This document shows, one piece after another, positions 7,148 through 11,685 of a stretch of DNA of 11,685 nucleotides. Made by a program: the position numbers and the translations under genes. Position 1 is the first letter of the stretch. Every line of letters begins with the position of its first letter. Source of the DNA: Paludibacteraceae bacterium. Lineage in GTDB: Bacteria; Bacteroidota; Bacteroidia; Bacteroidales; Paludibacteraceae. The notes beneath the pieces are model-generated. The model ran no database searches. It saw only the letters and a list, made by a program, of their open reading frames with translations, and was not told the origin of the DNA. The DNA lies in NCBI GenBank assembly GCA_017648235.1, contig JAGCIZ010000179.1, positions 1 through 11,685 on the forward strand, in the 5' to 3' direction.

Positions 7148-9706
7148 TTATTTTGAAGTGAGCGAGAAAACTAGTTTTTGTTTCCCTTTTTTGCCTTTTG
7201 GGTGCAGATATTCAATATATGCAACGTATACTCCTATTTGTGAAACTGCTCCAGAATCGTTTGTGCCATCCCAAAATAGAGTGCCTTGAGTGGGAAGTAG
7301 TTGGTTGTTATATAGTTTTCTAACAAGAATTCCATCTGCACTATAGATGGAAATAGAAGCGGAGAAACCGTCTTCTTCCATTTGGTAGTTAATTAATAAT
7401 AAATCGTTATAGCCATCGTTGTCGGGTGAGAATGATTTTCTTTCTAACTCAAAAAGTTTTTTTGTTTCTACAGGTTTGTTGTCGTAGTATTGAGAATTTT
7501 GATATCCTGGCGTTGCATAGCCGACAACCGAAGCTGCAGATTGCCAACTGTCAGCAGATTGGGTTGGAAGAGAAGGATTTATACGTTCAAGCGAGACTCC
7601 TTCTTTGTTACTTACGAAGGCGTGATGCATTTTTTCGGTATAATCAAATTCATCAAAAATTGTTTCATCTTTTGCTACTAATATAATATTTCCTTCAGCA
7701 TCTGGCAAAGATGGTAAACTGATAGTGTAGAAGCGAGCATCTGAAGAACAAGAGTAACTTGATTTTATATTTTCAGGGTCTTTTGTAAGAACAATATATT
7801 CATTTGGGAAGAACAACTCGTTTTTCTCCGTAATGGCGATGCGTTTTTGTAAATCTTCTCCTTTTCTGTTTGTAATAAAAACTTCAGACAAGTTCCATAC
7901 TTGTTCTGTAGGATTGAAAAGTTCTATAAAATCAGCACCATCTCCAATGGGATTAAATAAAATTTCATTGATAATGATATCGCTGAATGTTGTTGGTGTT
8001 TGCGGTAGACTAATAGGTAATTTTCGATTAGCTGATGTCAAACCTGAAATATCTTTAATGCCCTTAATGATTAGAGTGTCGATAATGTCGGAAGAAATGC
8101 CTTCTTCTAGCTCAATCAAAACGCCATTATTCATTGCCGAAAGAATATTTGCCGATTTGATTTCTATTCCCGACGATATGGAGTAATTCTCAATGTTTGT
8201 TAAATCCGATAGTTGCATTGATTTTGAGAAAGTTACAACAATGCTTGATTCGTCTTCAAGATAATAATTGTTAATTACGGGAAGAATTGTGTCTAGATTT
8301 TCTCCTGCAATGGAGTTTTTCTGACAAGGAGTCCCACCTCGTTTGTCGTTGGATGCTTTCCAGTTGTTTTTGCTCGCATAAAAGTTATCAACGTCAATTC
8401 TTTCCAGTGACCATCCTCCATCTTTTTTGAACTCGTCGTTTCCGTACCAACTATCACTGTATTCCAAGCAGTCAATTGTGGTACCTAAGTTTGAGGTAAG
8501 AGAAACGGTTGTTCCTGAGATAGTGAGTGAACTTATATTTGAAGCTAAGATTTTTGGATTGAACTCTTCAAAAAGAGTAGCATCCTTTTCTGTGCAAATA
8601 AGCAAATAGGATTTTGGATTGATTATGCCATTTTCTATTGTATAATTTTTTGTTCCAATGTTTAGTTGAAATCCTTTTAAAGGAATAGGATAGTTTGTTC
8701 GGTTATACAATTCAATGTATTTTGCTTCTGGAAGGGCTACATGTGGAGTTGGATCTGCCATTATTTCATTAATGACTATGTCGTTTGTTTTCGGAACGTA
8801 AACGTTTATTGTTTGTTGTTTTAATTCATTTTCTTCCAAATCTTTTATAATAGGCAGAATGATTTCTTTGTATTCTCCTTCGTTTATTTCTTTCTGAAGT
8901 TCAATCAAAAGAGTGTTTTTTGCGTTGTTTAGGGTCATTGTTTCAATGCCTTCTGTCAAAGAAGGATTGACACTTACTTGTTCAGAAAAAGCGATGCTTA
9001 TTTGCTTTTTATTTATCACATCAACCGAAAGAATCGTTGGTGCTATCAAATCTTCTATTTTTTCTCCAGAGAAAGATATATTGTCGAATAGGTATTTGCT
9101 AGCGTAGGTTTTGGAGTATTTTATGGAGATTCCAGCATAGTTGCTTTTTGAGATAAAAGATTCATCGAAGATTGTTCCTTCTTCGAAGTAATCTGTTTCT
9201 CCTACAAGTTTAGAATAAAGCGTAAAGTTTCCTTTATCGTCGTTGGTTATCTTAATTGAAATAGTAGCTTCTTCAGAAATACCATCTCTTCCGTCTATAA
9301 TTTTTTCTGTATTTTTTCCTTGTTGTTTATAGAGAGCAATTTCGTCTTTTGTATTACCGAAGACAATATAATAACCATTCAACTCTCCTGTTAAATCTTG
9401 ATTGTCAGAAATCAAATAAAATTTTACAAGGTTGGAGGCTGATGTGGTTGAATCTGTTCCTAGGTCTATTTGCCACGTTGCATTTACGGCAATTCGAGAA
9501 AAAGTACTTAAATAGGCGATTCCGTCTACATATTCATTCACTACCAATTGTTTTTCCGCGTTTACTGTAAAAAGTGATGTTGTACCACTCCAAGTGGGAT
9601 TTTCGGTAAAGTCTCCATCCGAAAAATCATCAATCACATTTGGCTGAATTTGAGCCTCAACAAAAATGGGAAAAAGTAAAATAAAAGTTAGGCAAAAATT
9701 ACGCAT
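7148..9706 (-). CDS. Secreted protein with two lamin-tail domains and a FlgD/gliding-type C-terminal domain
   Basis: An 852-residue exported protein of unknown specific role. A signal peptide (MRNFCLTFILLFPIFVEA) is probably cut before Gln19. Domains in order: a jelly-roll-like N-terminal domain (about 24-215, opening VIDDFSDGDFTENPTWSG); an SbsA-type Ig-like domain (about 221-304, APTILSVDVINKKQISIAFS); lamin-tail domain 1 (about 308-460, NDIVINEIMADPTP, YIELYNRT); a second Ig-like domain (about 472-568, ILPVINNYYLEDESSIVVTF); lamin-tail domain 2 (about 575-735, FSDIIINEILFNPIGDGADF, IELFNPT); and a C-terminal FlgD-Ig/CHU_C-like domain (about 755-852, SFSPDNDGYNDLL, WDGTNDSGA, IGVYVAYIEY). 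Such C-terminal domains often mark Bacteroidota cell-surface proteins, some of them type IX secretion cargo, but this end is not a textbook type A or B sorting signal. The ATG at 9706 was chosen over a TTG at 9745, which lies against the divergent promoter. No enzymatic domain is visible. Confidence 0.88.
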   Translation of the reverse strand: MRNFCLTFILLFPIFVEAQIQPNVIDDFSDGDFTENPTWSGTTSLFTVNAEKQLVVNEYVDGIAYLSTFSRIAVNATWQIDLGTDSTTSASNLVKFYLISDNQDLTGELNGYYIVFGNTKDEIALYKQQGKNTEKIIDGRDGISEEATISIKITNDDKGNFTLYSKLVGETDYFEEGTIFDESFISKSNYAGISIKYSKTYASKYLFDNISFSGEKIEDLIAPTILSVDVINKKQISIAFSEQVSVNPSLTEGIETMTLNNAKNTLLIELQKEINEGEYKEIILPIIKDLEENELKQQTINVYVPKTNDIVINEIMADPTPHVALPEAKYIELYNRTNYPIPLKGFQLNIGTKNYTIENGIINPKSYLLICTEKDATLFEEFNPKILASNISSLTISGTTVSLTSNLGTTIDCLEYSDSWYGNDEFKKDGGWSLERIDVDNFYASKNNWKASNDKRGGTPCQKNSIAGENLDTILPVINNYYLEDESSIVVTFSKSMQLSDLTNIENYSISSGIEIKSANILSAMNNGVLIELEEGISSDIIDTLIIKGIKDISGLTSANRKLPISLPQTPTTFSDIIINEILFNPIGDGADFIELFNPTEQVWNLSEVFITNRKGEDLQKRIAITEKNELFFPNEYIVLTKDPENIKSSYSCSSDARFYTISLPSLPDAEGNIILVAKDETIFDEFDYTEKMHHAFVSNKEGVSLERINPSLPTQSADSWQSAASVVGYATPGYQNSQYYDNKPVETKKLFELERKSFSPDNDGYNDLLLINYQMEEDGFSASISIYSADGILVRKLYNNQLLPTQGTLFWDGTNDSGAVSQIGVYVAYIEYLHPKGKKGKQKLVFSLTSK

Positions 9707-9734
9707 AGTTCTTTTTTTTAAGGGTTTAATCTTG

Positions 9735-9742
9735 TACTTTTG
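9735..9742 (+). promoter_or_regulatory. -7 promoter element for asd-purB
   Basis: TACTTTTG matches TAnnTTTG, and its 14-base setting TTGTACTTTTGCAA is identical to the one upstream of the ABC-F gene. Transcription would start near 9749, about 45 bases before the asd ATG. The expected -33 region (around 9712-9719) is an all-T run rather than a clear TTTG. Confidence 0.7.
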
Positions 9743-9752
9743 CAATGATTTT

Positions 9753-9760
9753 CAAAAGTA
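9753..9760 (-). promoter_or_regulatory. -7 promoter element for the lamin-tail/TPR operon
   Basis: Read on the minus strand this is TACTTTTG, the same 8 bases as the asd box. Transcription would start near 9746 and run left, giving a leader of about 40 bases before the ATG at 9706. The -33 region on this strand is T-rich (TTTTTTC) without a perfect TTTG. Confidence 0.6.
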
Positions 9761-9793
9761 GAAAAAAGATTAAAAACTGAAAAAATTTAATTT

Positions 9794-10807
9794 ATGAAAG
9801 TAGCAATTGTAGGAGCAAGTGGTGCTGTTGGTCAAGAGTTTTTACGTGTGTTGGCCGAACGAGATTTTCCAATGGATGAGTTAGTTTTGTTTGGCTCGTC
9901 AAGAAGCGCTGGAAAGGTATATAACTTCAAAGGCAAGGACCTTGTTGTGAAAGAGTTGAAAAAGAACGATGATTTCAAAGATATAGATATCGTGTTTACT
10001 TCGGCAGGTGCGGGAACATCAAAAGAGTATCTTGAAACTATCACTAAATACGGTGCAGTGATGATTGATAACTCTTCAGCTTTCCGAATGGATGAAGATG
10101 TGCCATTGGTTGTGCCAGAAGTTAATGCGATTGATGCAAAAAATCGTCCTCGCAACGTAATTGCAAATCCAAACTGTACTACCATTCAAATGGTTGTGGC
10201 ATTGAAAGCAATTGAAAATCTTTCTCACATCAAAACGGTTCATGTTGCTACATATCAAGCAGCAAGTGGAGCAGGTGCAGCTGCAATGGATGAGTTGAAA
10301 GAACAATATGCACAAACAGTACGTGGCGAAGAACCAACAGTTGAAAAGTTTGCATATCAATTGGCATATAATGTAATTCCTCACATTGATGTATTTACTG
10401 AAAATGGTTATACAAAAGAGGAAATGAAAATGTTCAATGAAACACGCAAGATTATGCATTCGGACGTAAAGGTGAGTGCAACATGTGTTCGTGTCCCTGC
10501 GCTTCGTGCTCACTCGGAAGCAATTTGGTGCGAAACAGAAAGAGAATTGTCGCTAGAAGAAGTTCGTGAGGCATTTGCTGCGGCAGATGGCGTTGTATTG
10601 CAAGACAATCCTCAAGAAAAACAATATCCAATGCCGTTATTCCTTTCAGGAAAGGATTCTGTTTATGTGGGACGTATTCGTAAGGATTTGACCAATGCAA
10701 ATGGAATTTCGTTCTGGTGTGTTGGAGATCAAATTAAGAAAGGAGCAGCGCTTAACGCAGTTCAAATTGCTGAATATTTGATCAAAGAAAACGACATTAA
10801 GAAATAA
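9794..10807 (+). CDS. asd: Aspartate-semialdehyde dehydrogenase
   Basis: Asd reduces L-aspartyl-4-phosphate to aspartate semialdehyde with NADPH. This is the branch point to lysine, diaminopimelate, threonine and methionine, and it takes place in the cytoplasm. The 337-residue length is typical. The NADP-binding loop VGASGAVG is at 6-13, followed by LFGSSRSAGK (32-41). FTSAGAGTSKEY is at 68-79, and DNSSAFRMDEDVPLVVPEVN (92-111) is a family hallmark. The catalytic cysteine is Cys128 in NPNCTTIQM (126-133), with Thr where many homologues have Ser. Substrate-binding and catalytic residues follow in YQAASGAGAAAMDEL (154-168) and RVPALRAHSEA (233-243, His240). The start is an ATG with an A-rich leader and no Shine-Dalgarno sequence, as usual in this phylum. 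The gene is first in a probable operon with purB, 20 bases downstream. Confidence 0.97.
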   Translation: MKVAIVGASGAVGQEFLRVLAERDFPMDELVLFGSSRSAGKVYNFKGKDLVVKELKKNDDFKDIDIVFTSAGAGTSKEYLETITKYGAVMIDNSSAFRMDEDVPLVVPEVNAIDAKNRPRNVIANPNCTTIQMVVALKAIENLSHIKTVHVATYQAASGAGAAAMDELKEQYAQTVRGEEPTVEKFAYQLAYNVIPHIDVFTENGYTKEEMKMFNETRKIMHSDVKVSATCVRVPALRAHSEAIWCETERELSLEEVREAFAAADGVVLQDNPQEKQYPMPLFLSGKDSVYVGRIRKDLTNANGISFWCVGDQIKKGAALNAVQIAEYLIKENDIKK

Positions 10808-10811
10808 AAAT

Positions 10812-10817
10812 AGGGAG
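10812..10817 (+). promoter_or_regulatory. Shine-Dalgarno-like site for purB
   Basis: AGGGAG sits 10 bases before the purB ATG, in the 20-base gap after asd. It stands out because most leaders in this window are purely A-rich, as is common in Bacteroidota. It supports the ATG at 10828 as the start. Confidence 0.45.
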
Positions 10818-10827
10818 AAAAAGAATT

Positions 10828-11685
10828 ATGTCATTGACAGCAATTTCACCAATCGATGGTCGTTATGCTTCGAAAACTCAACCTTATGCAGATTATTTTT
10901 CGGAGTATGCGCTCATTCGTTACCGAGTGATGGTAGAGGTTGAATATTTTATTGCTTTGTGCGAATTGCCTTTACCTCAACTACAAAATGTAAAAACTGA
11001 TTTGTTTTCGAAATTTCGTGAAATATATCAAACTTTTTCAGTAGCCGATGCACAAAGAGTAAAAGACATTGAGTCGGTTACTAATCACGATGTTAAAGCA
11101 GTAGAATATTTCTTGAAAGAAAAATTTGAAGCACTCGGAGTTAAGCAAGAGCAGGAGTTTATTCATTTTGGATTGACATCTCAGGATATCAATAACACAT
11201 CGATCCCGTTGTCGATAAAGGAAGCTTTGGATAAGATTTATTTGCCTGATTTGAATCAAGTTATTGAAAAACTTGAGCAAATGGTAGAGGATTGGAAAAA
11301 TATTCCAATGTTGGCAAAAACTCACGGTCAGCCCGCATCTCCAACTCGTTTGGGTAAGGAATTGAACGTATTTGTTTATCGTTTGAATGAGCAACTTAAG
11401 TTGTTGAAACAAATTCCTTTCTCGGCAAAATTTGGTGGAGCAACAGGAAATTTCAATGCTCATAATGTGGCATTTCCTTCTATTGATTGGTTTGCTTTTA
11501 GTAATGAGTTTTTGAGTCAAAAACTTGGTTTGCAACGCGAGAACTTTACAACTCAAATTTCTAACTACGATAATCTTTCGGCACTTTTTGATGCTTTGAA
11601 ACGTATCAATGTTATTATGATAGACCTTTGTAGAGATATATGGCAATATATTTCGATGAACTACTTCAAGCAACGCATCAAAGCG
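10828..11685 (+). CDS. purB: Adenylosuccinate lyase, 3' end beyond the window
   Basis: PurB splits SAICAR to AICAR and adenylosuccinate to AMP, both releasing fumarate, in purine synthesis. The first 286 codons are present and the frame is still open at the window edge; family members of the E. coli type are about 450 residues. The N-terminus LTAISPIDGRYASK (3-16) and FSEYALIRYRVMVEVEY (24-40) are characteristic of the PurB subgroup within the fumarase/aspartase superfamily. NHDVKAVEYFL (86-96), HFGLTSQDINNTSIPL (113-128) and the catalytic AKTHGQPASPTRLGKE (163-178, general acid/base His166) are intact, as is AKFGGATGNFNAH (200-212). The flexible signature loop with the catalytic serine (GSSxMPxKxNP) would lie beyond the edge. 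The gene begins 20 bases after asd and is probably in its operon. Confidence 0.96.
   Translation, partial: MSLTAISPIDGRYASKTQPYADYFSEYALIRYRVMVEVEYFIALCELPLPQLQNVKTDLFSKFREIYQTFSVADAQRVKDIESVTNHDVKAVEYFLKEKFEALGVKQEQEFIHFGLTSQDINNTSIPLSIKEALDKIYLPDLNQVIEKLEQMVEDWKNIPMLAKTHGQPASPTRLGKELNVFVYRLNEQLKLLKQIPFSAKFGGATGNFNAHNVAFPSIDWFAFSNEFLSQKLGLQRENFTTQISNYDNLSALFDALKRINVIMIDLCRDIWQYISMNYFKQRIKA

Larger units (their letters stand above)
9735..9760. repeat. Perfect 8-base inverted repeat formed by divergent -7 boxes
   Basis: TACTTTTG (9735-9742) and its exact reverse complement CAAAAGTA (9753-9760) flank a 10-base spacer. The symmetry does not extend beyond the 8 bases on either side. The simplest reading is two face-to-face promoter -7 boxes. 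A regulator operator of the same symmetry is an alternative. Confidence 0.75.

Noticed and set aside
9707..9745. Upstream TTG start extending the lamin-tail protein by 13 residues
   Set aside because: The codon is about at the expected transcription start, and the added KYKIKPLKKR would displace a good signal peptide from the N-terminus. The ATG at 9706 fits.
11038..11673. Long open frame on the minus strand opposite purB
   Set aside because: The plus strand encodes clear PurB with its catalytic motifs. The minus-strand product is Cys/Phe/Ile-rich with no recognisable family, typical of an antisense shadow in AT-rich DNA.

Overview
This 11,685-base window is AT-rich chromosomal DNA from a member of the Bacteroidota, most likely Bacteroidales. 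The evidence is TAnnTTTG promoter elements typical of the Bacteroidota housekeeping sigma factor, mostly A-rich rather than Shine-Dalgarno leaders, a TonB of the 'FPGG...WTPGKQRGK' type, and a secreted lamin-tail-domain protein with a gliding/FlgD-like C-terminal domain. The window is densely coded: eleven genes, two of them cut by the window ends, and no stretch above 300 bases without a gene. I see no tRNA, rRNA, CRISPR array, insertion sequence or phage gene.

Left block (1-3435, + strand): the 3' end of a YigZ/IMPACT-family gene, truA (tRNA pseudouridine synthase A), a YheS-like ABC-F ATPase with its own promoter, and a small unknown gene 7 bases after it. The theme is tRNA and ribosome function. 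Middle block (3536-6401, + strand): a TonB energy transducer with its own promoter and an intrinsic terminator, then an exported TPR/beta-propeller-like protein, followed after 6 bases by a short RsmI-like tetrapyrrole-methylase-fold methyltransferase.

Right block: two genes on the minus strand (6404-9706) encode exported proteins, a large two-lamin-tail-domain protein and a small TPR-like protein. They form a probable operon that ends tail to tail with the methyltransferase, with only 2 bases between the stop codons. Divergent from it, asd (aspartate-semialdehyde dehydrogenase) and the start of purB (adenylosuccinate lyase) form a probable housekeeping operon running off the right edge. The 87-base divergent intergenic region carries two identical -7 boxes in opposite orientation. 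Together they make a perfect 8-base inverted repeat with a 10-base spacer, so the two promoters probably compete for RNA polymerase.

Most of this is conserved housekeeping sequence. I do not see a convincing new multi-gene system. The items most worth a second look are the symmetric divergent promoter, the exported lamin-tail/TPR pair, the methyltransferase without the usual RsmI C-terminal extension, and the unknown small gene attached to the ABC-F gene.
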